A DNA stretch of 64,000 nt, taken from contig CM032662.1 in NCBI GenBank assembly GCA_019095985.1, positions 2,746,154 to 2,810,153 of the forward strand, written 5' to 3'. The position numbers and the translations under genes are program-made. Shown in pieces: positions 32,738 through 44,559 of this stretch. The notes beneath the pieces were generated by a model. It was not told the origin of the DNA. It was given only the letters and a program-made list of their open reading frames with translations, and did not search any database. This stretch comes from Streblospio benedicti (Eukaryota; Annelida; Polychaeta; Spionida; Spionidae). Numbering within the stretch: position 1 is the stretch's first letter; each line of letters starts with the position of its first letter.

Positions 32738-33317
32738 TGAACGATAGAAACGTCTGGAGGGGGCAGTTGAGAAGTAGACTGGGCAGCCAGGAACCACCCT
32801 CAAACTGAGGAATAGTTAGGACCTGTCTAAATGAATTTAGGATTTGGTTTAAATATGATTTTATTTGATTCTTTCTATTACAAGATTTGAATGACATATA
32901 ATATGAAGACTCGGGCATTGTCCTCATACGAGGATATCGTAAGTCCTCGCCTGGTCTTGACATGTTATAGATCGCTGACTATATTCCTAAATTATAACAG
33001 TACAAATAAAAATTTCACTCAAAAATACAAATTAAAATCAGTTTAAGCATTGACAATTGTTCTACCATATCACATGCTATTGTATTCCTCCAAATATAAA
33101 CTACTATGCTTACATAGTGAACGGATTAAAGTGTAAGGTGGAGAATAATAAACTACCGGTAGATTTAGATTTGTTTTGAATTTAGGATTTGCTTGATTGA
33201 TTGATTGATTGATAGAAAAGTCTGGATGGGGCAGTTGAGAAGTAGACTGGGCAGCCAGGAACCACCCTCAAATTGAGGAATAGTCACGGCCTGTCTAAAT
33301 GAATTCAGGATTTGATT
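32738..33317. repeat. Spaced direct duplication of about 105 bp
   Basis: 32738-32842 and 33213-33317 are near-identical, both holding GGGCAGTTGAGAAGTAGACT and GGGCAGCCAGGAACCACCCT. Their starts lie 475 bp apart. A degraded relative (GGGCAGTTGAGATGTAGACT) sits at about 190 and 12390. It is probably a dispersed repeat present twice. Confidence 0.8.
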
Positions 33318-33377
33318 GACTGACTGATTGATTGACTGATTGATTGACTGATTGATTGATTGACTGACTGACTGATT
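33190..33377. repeat. GATT/GACT microsatellite around the repeat
   Basis: (GATT)n at 33192-33213 and mixed (GATT/GACT)n at 33310-33377. The second ends directly in the acceptor (GACTGATTGTAG) of the exon at 33382. Confidence 0.85.
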
Positions 33378-33381
33378 GTAG

Positions 33382-33457
33382 GCTCCGACAGCTGGGAGAC
33401 ATTCTCCGGTTCTCAGCAACAACCAGCACAGCGCCACCTAGTGCCCAGCTTTGTCAG
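33382..33457 (+). CDS. Exon of an unnamed protein (chain B), two competing frames
   Basis: Acceptor GACTGACTGATTGTAG, formed by a microsatellite, and donor CAG|GTATGG bound 76 nt. In phase with 32360 it reads (R)LRQLGDILRFSATTSTAPPS and AQLCQ, ending in phase 0. A second open frame, SDSWETFSGSQQQPAQRHLV and PSFV, does not fit 32360 but fits a possible last exon at 35078. HETRLRQLGDILRF across the upstream junction looks more like a real helix, so I prefer that frame. A length change in the microsatellite could influence splicing. Confidence 0.6.
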
Positions 33458-33499
33458 GTATGGAGAGGCTTTTCAAATTTCTATAGTTTGATTTATGAG

Positions 33500-34100
33500 A
33501 CATAGTTATATAATTTTTGGAACATGAAAAACAAATATGTTAACTCTCAGTTTCATTCAGGGTTTATAAAAAAAAGAAAATAATTTTTGGAACATGAAAA
33601 ACAAATATGTTAACTCTCAGTTTCATTCAGGGTCTGAAAAAACAAACTCCCCCAAAAAGAGGAGGCAGTTGCCTCCCTGCCTCATATGTAGCTTCGGCCC
33701 TGGTCATGACACGCTTAGAAATGATCGCAGACTTCTCTAGTTTTCATGTATGAAATTCATATTTTATTTGGAATTATCTTCAAGGAGTTATGACAATATT
33801 TCTGTGTAAGATTTGCCAAAATAGCATTTTAACAGACATAGGGTTTTGCAAGATTATCCATAGTATAGAAGATTTGAAGATGCTATTATTGTGCTTTATT
33901 CTCTCATGAATATTTATCATGTTCCACACAGAAATATTAGCATACTTCTCTAGTTTACATGTATGAAACTCATATTGTATTTGGAATCATCTTCGAGGAG
34001 TTATGCAAATATTTCTAACTCATAATTTGTCAAAATAGCTAGCATTTTTAACAGACATAGGGTTTACAAGATTATCCATCGTATAGATAATAATCCATCG
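33500..34100. repeat. Two tandem duplications in a spacer
   Basis: TAATTTTTGGAACATGAAAA and the following 34 bases occur twice (about 33509 and 33580). A diverged unit of about 220 bp occurs at 33711-33868 and again at 33935-34090 (shared words ACTTCTCTAGTTT, CATGTATGAAA, ACAGACATAGGGTTT). No gene. Confidence 0.7.
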
Positions 34101-35077
34101 ATAAACTCCATATATTACATAAAATTCCATGTCAAAATGCTCTGGGAGGACACACAATTTGTTCAGCCTTTGTCGAGGCCCAGATATCATTTAAAAAGAG
34201 CATTGAAACTTGTGCTGATTGCACTCAGAAACCGCCACAGTCTAAATGTTGATAATGTTGCAGACCGCAGCCTGTTAGAGTCAGTCTAATTTATGCTGTA
34301 TTCTGTATACAAATCACAACGCGCCCGGCACGCCATAAAAGTGGACTGCACCCGCCTGCCACCTGGTGGCCAAAATAACAACCACATTCCTCTTGCCGCT
34401 GTTGGGGTTTAGACTGGGAAGGTTTGCAGCAAAATGTATACAGCTTGATAATGTGACGGAATAAGTGTTGTTTTCTCTACAGCTGTTTGTTGTAAAGCAG
34501 CCGAATATCCGGACCTGGCTTTATTCATCACAACTTGTCCCTACAGTGATGTAAACTTGCTGTGTCTATAAAGTCTGTAATTCTATTTCATTTACACCGA
34601 ACATTGACCAGGCTCTAGCATTGGCTGAAAAAGTGGTCAGACAAATAGGTGAAGTGTAGCGGCGGCACTGGTAGGGGGGTCTGGGGGCATCCCACCCCCA
34701 GAATGTTTGTCAAAATGGAGCCAATTTAATGGATCCTGGAGAAGTTTGGGGGAACATTTATTGCTTTTAAACTTGCTTGATTCGTGAAGTTTAGTGAGTG
34801 AAAGAGAAAACTTGTTGTTAACACATCAGGGTTTTATTCAACTTTAGAAACAACTCATTTCTAAAAAAGAAGAAACTTATGTCTGTAGACTTGAATGCGT
34901 AAACGCCTTATTCAACATGAGTATAAAAATGTCGTAGAACTGTAGAAAGGCGACCTGGCTATGACCTTAGTCTGGGGAAAGTTGTCGACAATATGCGGAC
35001 TGTTGACAATGAACTTTGACAAGATCATTGTATATTGTTACTTTTTGAAAGTGTCTAAACAAATACTATTATTGCAG
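34101..35077. other. No gene seen
   Basis: Spacer with a GGGGGGTCTGGGGGCATCCC-type patch near 34675. No coding island or repeat that I can place. Confidence 0.5.
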
Positions 35078-35171
35078 CTTTAAATACTCCAGCAGAAGTT
35101 TCCGTCCATTCTCTGCTGTTAACTTGGCCAAGTGGATATTGTGTCAACCACAGAAGGAATCTTATCAGTGA
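35078..35171 (+). CDS. Possible last exon (alternative frame)
   Basis: Acceptor AATACTATTATTGCAG opens a frame of 30 codons to a TGA: FKYSSRSFRPFSAVNLAKWI and LCQPQKESYQ. It joins in phase with the second frame of 33382. In the other phase it gives Leu-stop at once. No polyadenylation signal is evident nearby. Confidence 0.35.
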
Positions 35172-35449
35172 AATCAGAGCTCAATATTTACATTATTGGC
35201 GCATATACAAATACACAGGTGTTGAAAAGTTCTCAATTATGGTTCGTGATTGAAAGAGATAGGAGTGGGAAAGAGCGTCGTGTGACATTGATAGTTTTAA
35301 CACAAACTTTCCACTAATACTCAAAATGAGAACCAGACGCGATTATTGACGAAATGTAAACTTTTTATTGTTGTCGCGTTTCGTTTTGACGCGAAGCAGA
35401 CGTCGGTTTTGGTGGGTTTTTTCCTTTTGTGATCCGGCGGTGCATGTTA

Positions 35450-35526
35450 GTGGGGTCATTGGTGGGGTCATTGGTGGGGTCATTGGTGGGGTTGGTGGGG
35501 TCATTGGTGGGGTCATTGGTGTGGTT
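35450..35526 (+). repeat. 12-bp minisatellite GGTGGGGTCATT, G-rich
   Basis: Five full units and one short unit, strand-asymmetric with GGGG every 12 bases, so it could form a G-quadruplex. A translated frame gives LVGSLVGS repeats with no sign of being a gene. Confidence 0.9.
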
Positions 35527-35867
35527 TGGTGAAGGTCAATGGGTCACATTCGGCCCCAGTCAGACTAAGTCAGACAGACACGATCAGTTGTCACAAATGT
35601 CGGACCCCAGCATTATGATTTAGGGACCATTCAGAATTTATCACCGGTGGGGCAGGCTGTCAAGTGGCCACTTCCCACCACTCGGCAGCCGTACAACCCA
35701 GCGGGGCGAATCATCTGGTGTGAGTTTAAAGGCCGCTATCTGTGTGGCTGAGTGATACTGGAGTGTGTGGGGGTCATGGTGGGGACTTTGAAGCCTTTGA
35801 CCCCGGATGCCTCAGAAGCCGCCCAAGAGAGCAGATGCCTCAGTACAGAATAGTGCAGTGGTGTTAC

Positions 35868-36050
35868 AGTAGAACCTCTGTATTAGGAAATGATATACAC
35901 GTCGTTAATGTCGGGTCGTTTAGAAAATGCACCAGTCGTTCAGATTTTCAAATTTTTACAGTAGAACTTAATAAAAAAGACCAGCCGGGATCTCAGTGGA
36001 CGGAATAGACAGGTGGTCTGTGTATGGAGGTGGTCATGGTTGGGGGCTCA
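35868..36050. mobile_element. GAGGTGGTCTC-family element, degraded
   Basis: Begins TACAGTAGAACCTCTGTATT and ends near GGTGGTCTGTGTATGGAGGT. TACAGTAGAACCTCT resembles the tip of TA-inserting Tc1/mariner-type MITEs. A second such tip follows at 36430. Confidence 0.5.
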
Positions 36051-36171
36051 TAGACTTGCCGTAGATTCCAGTTGGTTTAGATATAGGGTTAGTCAAAAGA
36101 TACATTTATAGTGATCACACTGCATAATTTTTAAGTGTTGCACTTCGTAAGGAGCTTCCATTTATCTAGGG

Positions 36172-36360
36172 CCAGGGGTTTCTGAAAAAAAACTTGCAGA
36201 ATGAAAAAAATTTTTTCATGCCCCCGTATAATTTTGTTTGAAAATTTCAGCCCCCCACCCCACCCCTACTTATAAAATCATTACCAATATTTTACGGGTC
36301 GCCCATATATAAAATTGCACCCAGATTTCCACGCCCCCTCCCCCCTCCCAATCCCCGTGG
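36172..36360. mobile_element. C-rich putative MITE
   Basis: Starts AGGGCCAGGGGTTTCTG and ends with C-runs (CCCCCTCCCCCCTCCCAATC). No protein. Family not recognised, only a tentative element. Confidence 0.3.
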
Positions 36361-36429
36361 AACATCTCAACAGTAAGTAAAATCCAGCAGACGGTCCACG
36401 GTAGAAATCACAGAGCAGTGTCAGGTAGA

Positions 36430-36600
36430 TACAGTAGAACGTCTCTACAGAGACTGCGGTCTGACCGCCGCAAGTGGTCCCAGTAGAGAGGGCATCTCTA
36501 TATGGAGGTTTGCGATGGTCGCTTCATCATAATATGGAAAGCTGGTTTTATCATAGATATGGCCTCCTAGTTGAGGTGGTCTTATTTGGAAGCTGCACTG
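36430..36600. mobile_element. GAGGTGGTCTC-family element
   Basis: TACAGTAGAACGTCTCTACA, then GGTCCCAGTAGAGAGGGC, then TATATGGAGGTTTGCGATGG. The same words occur at 54.1, 55.3, 56.3, 58.7, 60.2 and 62.2 kb. Confidence 0.55.
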
Positions 36601-37914
36601 TATTGAGCACGTTTACCGGAAATGCAGGTGCACGCAGACAGCATAAAAAACCGAAAGTGGTGTCAACAAATTCAGTATATTACGCAGTATTTTTTTGCGC
36701 GTTTTGTGTTTTTTCTTCACTTTTTAATATAAAACCTGTCTATGTAGGTGAGTGTGTACAATTCTAAGTCTGATTTTTGTACTTTTATATTTCATACATA
36801 TTTGTTCCCAATCACGAAAGGAATAATTAGTTTTTATGCTGCTATGACTCAATTTCCTGTCAAACCCAACTCAAGTTTTGAGTATTTATTTCAGAAATAG
36901 GGGTCCCTAAAGAATATGATTGGATAAATACATTGTATATACATTATTTATTGCTTTGTGATGAGAGTCTGGTAACAGTAGATCAGTTGCATATGGTGGT
37001 TTAGATATGTTTGTATTGAGTGGGTGGTCACTTTGGATGCTCCAATACATGAGGTTAGCATATCGTCCTCTCTAAAGTCCACTCACGATTTCGCCTTTCT
37101 CAAAACAGATCAAGGACAAGGTACAAATTGTATTGATGTATTGTATAAGTTTATTTCGCATAAAATGCATAGTAACATATCACAGTACAGATCAAAGTTA
37201 AGTTACAAATCAGTTTAAAAAGACATATTTTGCAGATAAATCTGGCTTGTGTAAGGAATTTATATCAGATAAATAGATAGAGCAGCTACATTTAATAAAA
37301 CGACTAAAGCCAAGTGGTCTTCTTGGAGAGGTGGTGCGTAGCTGTCATTTTCTTCCCCTCTCCCTGCTGCCACCTTTAGCCTTTATACATGTGCAATGAT
37401 GAACTCTCGCCGTTTCACCTTTGCACTCGATAAGAAAAGCGATTTGCATAAAAACAAAGCGGTAAAGTCGGTGATCACTGATTTTCTCACTCACTGTCAA
37501 CTGTCGCGGTCTTATCGCCATAGCAACGACCCAGAAAAGGCAAAAAACGCCGTCCTAAAGCAGAACCAGCCAAAAGTAGATAAACACGGTGAAAAATTAG
37601 CCAAGTGCGCGATAATATGAATCTAAATTAGCTTGGGTTGTGCACGAATATTAATCTGCTGGTTCATTTCTGAGATTGCTTTGTGAATATGAACTGTAAA
37701 TTGGTGGAGGTTTCGTGATAGAGCAGCAATGTCCGCATTTTACCTTTTTTGTCAACATCAGTTGAGTTCATGACGATTTATAGGCTGGGATTCTGTTATC
37801 TGATTGAAATTTGAGAAAAATGTGACAGTTATTCCATGAAAGTAAGTGCATTGGACGAAACTTAAGTGGGAAAGGGTTAAAGCAAAATTGGACTTGAAAG
37901 ATAACTCACTGTTT
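36601..37914. other. No gene seen
   Basis: AT-rich. A 74-codon open frame at 37396-37620 is lysine-rich with no splice or homology support. Nothing else noted. Confidence 0.5.
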
Positions 37915-38260
37915 AGTCCCAGTCTGGGCTGGTGGTGGGTGTTGAGCAAACTCCTCCTGTACACTGCTCCTGGCGGCCACACGGTGACCAGATACAGGTG
38001 CCAGCTCTCACTGTCTGCTCCCCAGGGAGTGGAGAGAACGGTGCCAGTGATGTGGATGATGGAACGTTGGTAAAGTCAAATAATCATTTACTATACTGAC
38101 ATGTGATATACATATTCTGATTATATTTAGATACATTAATGATATCACCCAGCCAATAATGGCTTATAAGCCACCCAGAAACACTGCGTGGTCCCCAAGG
38201 AGTGGAGAGACCTGTGCCAGTGATGTGGATGATAGAACGTTGGTAGAGCAGTTCAGAAAT
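37915..38260 (+). repeat. SINE family 1 middle and tail, duplicated
   Basis: GGTGGTGGGTGTTGAGCAAA at 37931 is followed by CTCCCCAGGGAGTGGAGAGA. A second tail lies at about 38190 (GAGTGGAGAGACCTGTGCCA, then GTGATGTGGATGATAGAACG). The two tails are about 175 bp apart and nearly identical. Confidence 0.6.
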
Positions 38261-39160
38261 GGATAAACAGATAAAAGTGCAAACAGCAAACTTACAGATA
38301 TTATCATTTCAAAGCTACTATAAAATTGTAGAGATTTTATTATTACTGAGTAAATTTGTTTTGAAATTGCATAAAATGTTCTTTTTGATTAAGCTTTCTC
38401 AAGTTGATCCTTGAATGAGTTGATTGTGTTCATTGTATCTACATAACTATATATTGTTGTTTGAAGAATCATGTCAATAATTTATGACGTGATAATCCAT
38501 CGAAATAGACAGTGTGTTCAATGCTTGTGTCATATTCATGCTGTTAATGTAAGAAGTAAAATCACACAGAAGCTGTTATATTTTTAATAAATCAATCGCA
38601 AGTGCAGCAGAAAAAAAACGCGTCACAACTGAAACTGCTTCTTTCTCTGACAAAAATGGAACAGCAAAAAAAATTCGTGTGAATTTTTACCGATTGTACA
38701 GTTGATATATAATTTGTATTCATCGGAACCCGTTCTGCTATTGACTGTGGAATTTAACAGGCAATTCCTATTCCGATGTTTAATGCTGAGATTTATGGTT
38801 CTGTTGAACTGAGGACAAATTAGAGCAATGCATTCTGCGGCACGGCAAAATATCACTGTGGCCTTGAATGCACGGTTTTTAGTGCTTTTTCTTTTGTGTT
38901 GCATGTTAGGTACAAAAAGGCGCATATTTGGCTGATTGGGGATTGGAAGGGGCTGACGCAAGATGAGGCAATGTTCATTAGTTTATGTGGTGTTTAGTAA
39001 CAGAGTCCTTCCATGTTCACAAACTTAGATCATTACATCTTCCATCAGAATGTCTCACATGTGGGATTCAAATGCCCAACCTTAGGTGATAACTGACCAA
39101 GTATGTAGGCTGGGGGTTACAGAGACAACGGTTCAGCCGTGTAACCTTTTAACACAGCTC
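38261..39160. other. No gene seen
   Basis: AT-rich. A 112-codon open frame on the minus strand (38623-38961) lacks any recognisable motif and is likely chance. Confidence 0.5.
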
Positions 39161-39164
39161 TCGC

Positions 39165-39410
39165 TGGTTGGGATGATGGCATTATTCTGGTCTCACAATC
39201 ACAGGGTTGTATGTTTGAGTCCTGTCAGGGTCACTTGATAAAGTAAAGTGGTTTCTTCATCTATGACGTCGCTACAGTGGTAGGAACCTGATCGGTTGAA
39301 ACCAGCCAGCCCTCTTTACAACCCCCCGGCACATGGCGGGCGTGTAGTCCCTATTTCATACCCTCCGACCACTTATATTGCTCCCCCCATGGGAAAACCC
39401 GGATCTGCCT
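39165..39410. mobile_element. SINE head-like fragment and one end of a GGCAGATCC MITE
   Basis: 39170-39240 holds ATGTTTGAGTCCTGTCAGGG, a degraded B box. 39345-39410 holds CCCCATGGGAAAACCCGGAT leading to CTGCC, the right end of the MITE family. Confidence 0.45.
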
Positions 39411-40008
39411 GTTACGGTTTGTGCAGATTCACATAACATTCCAATCACACAAAGCCTTCTCCAGTGACAGTTTTAGCGTTTATCGTCATCGTATCATATT
39501 TGGCGTATTATTCCACGTCTTATCTCGTCACAAAAAACCGCTGCTTTTTTTTAACGTAAAATCACCATCTTTATGAGCTTTTTTGTTGTGGCTAAAAATT
39601 GTGATTGTGTTTTTTAAATCAGAAATCGCGACCTAGATCCATTTTTATGGTGTTTATTTGCCTGTGTTATGCAGAATCACGTTTGTGCTCGAGTTTATCT
39701 CTTCACTTTGTGTTAATTGTAATAGAATTCAGGTGGAATTTGACATAAGTCAACGTTTTTAAAATGTGTAACAATTTCAGCAACTTTTGTTGTGTCACTT
39801 TCTTTTTATGCATTTTTTGTAATAAAATGTTTTTTTGCAGTTTTCGTTTCATTTGCAAATCACGATTTCGAATTCCTAATATTTTTTACTGCTCAGTTTT
39901 TTGTAATAATTCAGTTTTTGTCGTCTTATTTTCACATGATGCTGCGATATTTTATTTTGAATGATGCTACAATAAAATCGACGTGACATTGTATTTTGCT
40001 ATTTGCAG

Positions 40009-40221
40009 ACTTTTGACCCTGGTGACCAACTGACCAATGAACAAGCAGCGCGATCAGAAGGAACTCTCATAGAACGATCACCGGATTCTGTCTGTCTATC
40101 CAAGGGAGGACGACACATTGCTGCATGGATTGTTTATAAAAAACGCAACAAGGATACACGGATACACATACTGTGGATGGAGGATACACGGACCGTAGAC
40201 GAAGGATGGCAGTGTAGAGTC
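40009..40221 (+). CDS. Well-bounded exon of an unnamed protein
   Basis: A pyrimidine-rich acceptor (TTGTATTTTGCTATTTGCAG) and strong donor (GTC|GTAAGT) bound 213 nt, exactly 71 codons: TFDPGDQLTNEQAARSEGTL, IERSPDSVCLSKGGRHIAAW, IVYKKRNKDTRIHILWMEDT and RTVDEGWQCRV. It is the longest convincing exon in the window. Mixed charged and hydrophobic sequence with W-rich ends suggests a folded domain; no family recognised. Phase 0 at both ends would allow it to follow 33457 (chain B), 6.5 kb away, or it may belong to another gene. No following exon is found. Confidence 0.68.
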
Positions 40222-40269
40222 GTAAGTGGGGATTTTTTGTATTTGGACTTGAGTGTGTTTGTCACGATG

Positions 40270-40480
40270 TCATTAGACTCTTGACCAAGTCGGTGAGTCG
40301 ACTGCACTGCAGCTGATTCGGTGCCATAGGGTGATAGGTTCGAATCCCAGCAGACGCTATGTGATTTAGTCCTAACCTGACTTGGAGTCAGCTTACTAGT
40401 TGATTTGGAACCATGTGGTTGAGAGATCGAATCCCATCAGAGTGTATATGACATAGTCCTTACCTGACGAGTTGAATTCT
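40270..40480 (+). mobile_element. tRNA-derived SINE (family 2)
   Basis: B-box-like AGGTTCGAATCCC at about 40337-40349, followed by GCAGACGCTATGTGATTTAG and TCCTAACCTGACTTGGAGTC. A second, diverged unit follows (GAGAGATCGAATCCCATCAG, then TATGACATAGTCCTTACCTG). The same body occurs at 63900-63990. Confidence 0.65.
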
Positions 40481-41845
40481 AATGACTTACATCTATAGTC
40501 TGTATACAGGTGGACCTGTTTATCTCAAACTGACCAGTCAAACAGGTCAAATGGCCATTTCCTCTCACTGCATATATATGTTAAAAAACCCTAAGGTAAC
40601 TGGTTTGCAATAGTTTGAATCTTTAAACCCAATGGCCCGGGGTTCCCTCTGTCACTGTTTCCAGCAGATCCAGACAGTGCAAGACAACGGTGGGATTTGG
40701 TCTCAAAACCTGATAAAATCTAAAAAAGTCTGGCCATTCAGGGTTGAGGTTGTAAATTTCATCCTGGTAGATGACATGCTGAGATTATTAACAAATCATT
40801 TTCATATAATGCATTTTATCCAGCTGATTTTATCATTTGTGGAGATGAATAGGAGTGCTAAAGATTCTCAAAATAAAATAAAACTAATAAATCCAGAACT
40901 GAAAATTTCAGTAAGGAAGTGGAAGAAGGATTTTTTTTTTTTGCAAATTTATTTTTATCCTTTGTGTTTATGATGTTTTGATTTTTTGATTTGAGTTTTT
41001 TGCATGATTGTCAAACTCAAAACCCAAAATATACAGTTCTTGTGCCCTTTTCTACAAATCCTGCGTCCTCAGCTGTGATGCTGAAATGATGTTGAGGAAA
41101 AAAAACAATAGTAAAGTGAGCTGCTCGAGTATGTGACAAAATCAACTAAATGTACCATGATACAATCAAAAAGATTTGTTAGAACTTAGCAGAATCTCGA
41201 TTAAAAGTGCTCAGAGAACACAGGTCACTGACACAACTTTGACTCATGGACGGAAGAGATGTTTACTATAAAAATGTTACAATTAAATCCCTCAGATATT
41301 GCTGGAAATGACAACATTTTGTTAGAGCCGGTTTCGCCTTAGTTCTGTGCATCGTACACAATCAGTAGCTGGGAGATTTTCAGTTTTTGTGACTTGTGTC
41401 TAATTTGTCCCTTGTCAAGCTACGAGATGACTGGATTTTTCATATCGTGCACAAGGATCGTTTTACATCTGTTGTATATGTCATTGACAAACAGCCATCA
41501 ACAGACAATGTGTAAAACCGACTCACGGATGCGTTTGTGATCCATTTAAAGATGCTAAAAACTCGGAATCCTTCATCAGGTCCTCATAATGTATAATCTG
41601 TCAGCACAAATATGTCACAGGATCGCAGCAAAAACTGCTGTTTTATGTTGTGAGGATGAACGAATGGGCACAATGACATTTACACCTGTAAATCCCGGAT
41701 CTGCCGTGGACCAGACAAGTTCTGCTGACAGCTGTGGTAACTTGACGCCGTCGCTTTATGGACAACATCGGTTGGTTTGTAATTTGTTTTGTAAATTTAC
41801 ATCCTGAATGAAATCGTGTGAGGTTTGGGTTGTTGTTGTTTTAGA
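40481..41845. other. No gene supported
   Basis: A 113-codon open frame (40632-40973) is AT-rich. It has a CAGCAG acceptor-like word but no donor or motif. It is probably chance. Confidence 0.45.
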
Positions 41846-41940
41846 ATTTACTCCAGGTCATTGGAATTTACGATACTCTAATGATTTCACTTCATGTACT
41901 CCCTGGGGAGTATACATCACTTGCCACTATGGTGCTATGA
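41846..41940 (-). repeat. SINE family 1 tail
   Basis: TTTACTCCAGGTCATTGG followed by GTACTCCCTGGGGAGTATAC, the reverse complement of the family tail and palindrome. Confidence 0.6.
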
Positions 41941-43335
41941 CTGCGTTTATTGCAATCATTTTTTAATTAAAACAAATTTTGGCAAAACCAATCTGCATCC
42001 CACTTTAGATGGAAAGTGACAATGATATGATGGCTGCCACCAGAGTCATATAGTCACAGCGGTGATGCCATATTACTTTATTTCTATCTATTCCATTCAA
42101 ATTTGAGTTAATGGGTTGAACTTTGTAGTAATTGACTTAGAATTAGGCCATTGACTATTCACAGTTGAGCTCAAAGCTGGAAAAAAGTGTTATAAACATA
42201 GACACTGTTTTCTTTACCATTATTACACACAAGTGATGAGCTGTTATGTGCTTTATGGCTGGGAGAAAGAATTGATGAAGTGTAGAAAGCTCTAGCTCCC
42301 TAATAGACGTTTGCAAGACGTTCGTTTTGTGGATTGTAACGCGACCTCCCTCTCTCTGTCACTCGCATAAAAAGCTCATCCAGGCATTTAATGGGAAGAA
42401 AATGGTCAAAACGTTGAGCAAAAACGTAATTTCTTGTTGGTGCTGTCACTAGCGGTTATCTCTGAACATTGTTAGTCGAGAAACTACAGCAGAACCTCCC
42501 ATGAAACCACCTGTATACAGAGACCACCTCTATATATGATACAGATATGAAACCTGATGTTTTTTTGTTATCAGGGATTGGTGGGGAAACAGTTATGCAA
42601 CTTATGTCCTACATGAAGTTTCGACTGTCTCAATAATATCGTTAATGGAAATAACATTATAGTTCATTTTGGATTTAGGACATGACAGATTTGTTTGATG
42701 GCTGTACAATCAGATGTTTTACATTGAACAGTTCACCAACTAATTTACCCCTATAAAATTACACGTGTGTGTGACAATCAACGTGTATTTAGTTTTCAGT
42801 GTTTCATATAATCAGTGTGTATTTAGTTGTCATAGTGTCGTATAAACAGCACACGGCAGCAAATTGTCATTGTCGGGTCCGTAGCTTGTGTCAGTGTGGT
42901 TCATCAGCCGTACACTCTCATGTTTTTTTTATTTCTTTCTTTAATTCCATTCTTCCGGCCGATACATTGATGTGTGTCGTGGTGTAAATTGTGCGATGTT
43001 CCCACACTTTCTCCCCGCGAGTCCCCACGCTCCATGAGGCATTATGGGAAACCCCCGTTTGATCGGCACCGTGATTATATGTTACATTCACAGGTTTGTT
43101 ACCAGTGTTATTAGTTCACGGTGTCGCGCTTCCGTTTTATGTCCCCAAACCCCACATTATCGTAATTACCGAGCTGAATTTTAAGCAGATTTAGACAATT
43201 TTCTCGGAATTGACCTTTTTTGATGCTTGTTTGTTGAATAGTTTCTAATTGAATCTTTATATTACACGAGTCACAGAGAGTGAATAATGGAGATGTTCAT
43301 TGACTGATTGTGTAATGGGGCAGTAACTTTACAGG
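41941..43335. other. No gene seen
   Basis: AT-rich spacer. A short GAGGTGGTC-family piece at 42487-42545 (GAACCTCCCATGAAACCACC). Nothing coding. Confidence 0.5.
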
Positions 43336-43680
43336 ACCTTTCTGGTCTCCATAGAAACGCCGTCTCTATGTGGAGGTTTGCAGGTGTCTATGTAAGGAGA
43401 TTTTGGACAGCGAGAAATAGTCGTCATAGAGGTGGTCTCTTTATAGAGGTGGTCTCTTTATAGAAGTAGTCTTATTATACAGGTGGTCTCTTTACAGAGA
43501 TGGTCCCTCTATAGAGGTGGTCTCCTTATAGAGGTGATCTCCTTATAGAGGTGGTCTCCTTATAGAGGTGGTCTCCTTATAGAGGTGGTCTCCTTATAGA
43601 AGTAGTCTTATTATATAGGCGGTCTCCTTATAGAGGTGGTCTCTTTACAGAGCTGGTCCCTCTATAGAGTATTTGCCTCC
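43336..43680 (+). repeat. 17-bp array TCCTTATAGAGGTGGTC inside a GAGGTGGTCTC element
   Basis: About 14 units of 17 bp from about 43430 to 43665, with variants TCTTTATAGAGGTGGTC and TATTATATAGGCGGTCT. A local expansion of the core word of the dispersed GAGGTGGTC family. Each unit is partly self-complementary with its own family's other strand. Confidence 0.85.
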
Positions 43681-44396
43681 CAGAGACAGCTTTACAATGT
43701 GCCTGTTAACCGCGCAGTGTGAGAGAGATGGGAGCTCGTTATCACTCACACAGATCTCACGTCTGCTGAGCGATGAGCGATGTCAACAATGTACATTGTA
43801 ATAACCAGGAAGTGTGGACACGAAACAATAGTGGCTGGGAAGAATAAACGGTCACCATGAGGCGGTCACTTTCTATATTTAGAGTGTCATCGACCACAGA
43901 CGTCAGCAAAACGTCACAAAACCACGCACCATTCTCTCCTTCTCTCCATCTCGTGTTGAGGCGTCAGCTTTATATCCCCAAAAGCATGAAAGTGTCACAA
44001 GCCACAGACCACGAATCCTTCTCTATCCTTTCTCTCCATCTCTACTTCTATTGTGTCGTCTCTCTTTTCTCTCCATCCCTCTATATTTCCTTCTTTCTCT
44101 CCATCCCATCATCACACATATTTCTACCACTATATTCATGTCATCACATACAGCTGGAGTTGAGGTTTACATTGTGACTAAATGCAGGACTCAAACTCAA
44201 GACCCTGAGGTTGTGAGATAGAAATAGAAGGTGGTCACTTTGGCAGACTGGTTCACTTTTTCAAGCCTCAAGTGGAAAAAACCTTGTTGTTATTCTCATG
44301 TAGCAGTCATAAGCAGGATTACTGGTTTATCTCCAAAAGTCATAAATGTATTTGAATGACATAATCACCATGCATAAACCTGCCGATATTAGCACT
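43681..44396. other. No gene seen
   Basis: Pyrimidine-rich at 43920-44120 (TCTCCATC words), giving a 106-codon low-complexity frame that is not a gene. Confidence 0.5.
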
Positions 44397-44559
44397 GGCA
44401 GATCCAGGTTTTTGGAAAGTGGGGAGGGGCACACTTAAGGGATCTCATGGGTTTTATATGCGCGATCATTAGCCAATAAGCCAAAAAAAACTATGAAAAT
44501 AAAGTATTTTGGAGGTGAAAAGGGTAGGCTCGTGCTTCCTACAGCCCCCCGGATCTGCC
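44397..44559 (+). mobile_element. GGCAGATCC foldback MITE, both ends
   Basis: GGCAGATCCAGGTTTTTGGA at the start and CCCCCCGGATCTGCC at the end. Inside lie CACACTTAAGGGATCTCATG and ATAAAGTATTTTGGAGGTG. Confidence 0.8.

Noticed and set aside
35429-35623. Frame with LVGS repeats
   Set aside because: Translation of a 12-bp minisatellite.
38623-38961. 112-codon frame on the minus strand
   Set aside because: No motif, no splice or promoter support, AT-rich composition like the flanks.
40632-40973. 113-codon frame on the plus strand
   Set aside because: A CAGCAG acceptor-like word precedes part of it, but there is no donor, the sequence is AT-rich and low in information, and no family is recognised.
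43857-44177. 106-codon frame
   Set aside because: Produced by TCTCC-rich low-complexity DNA.
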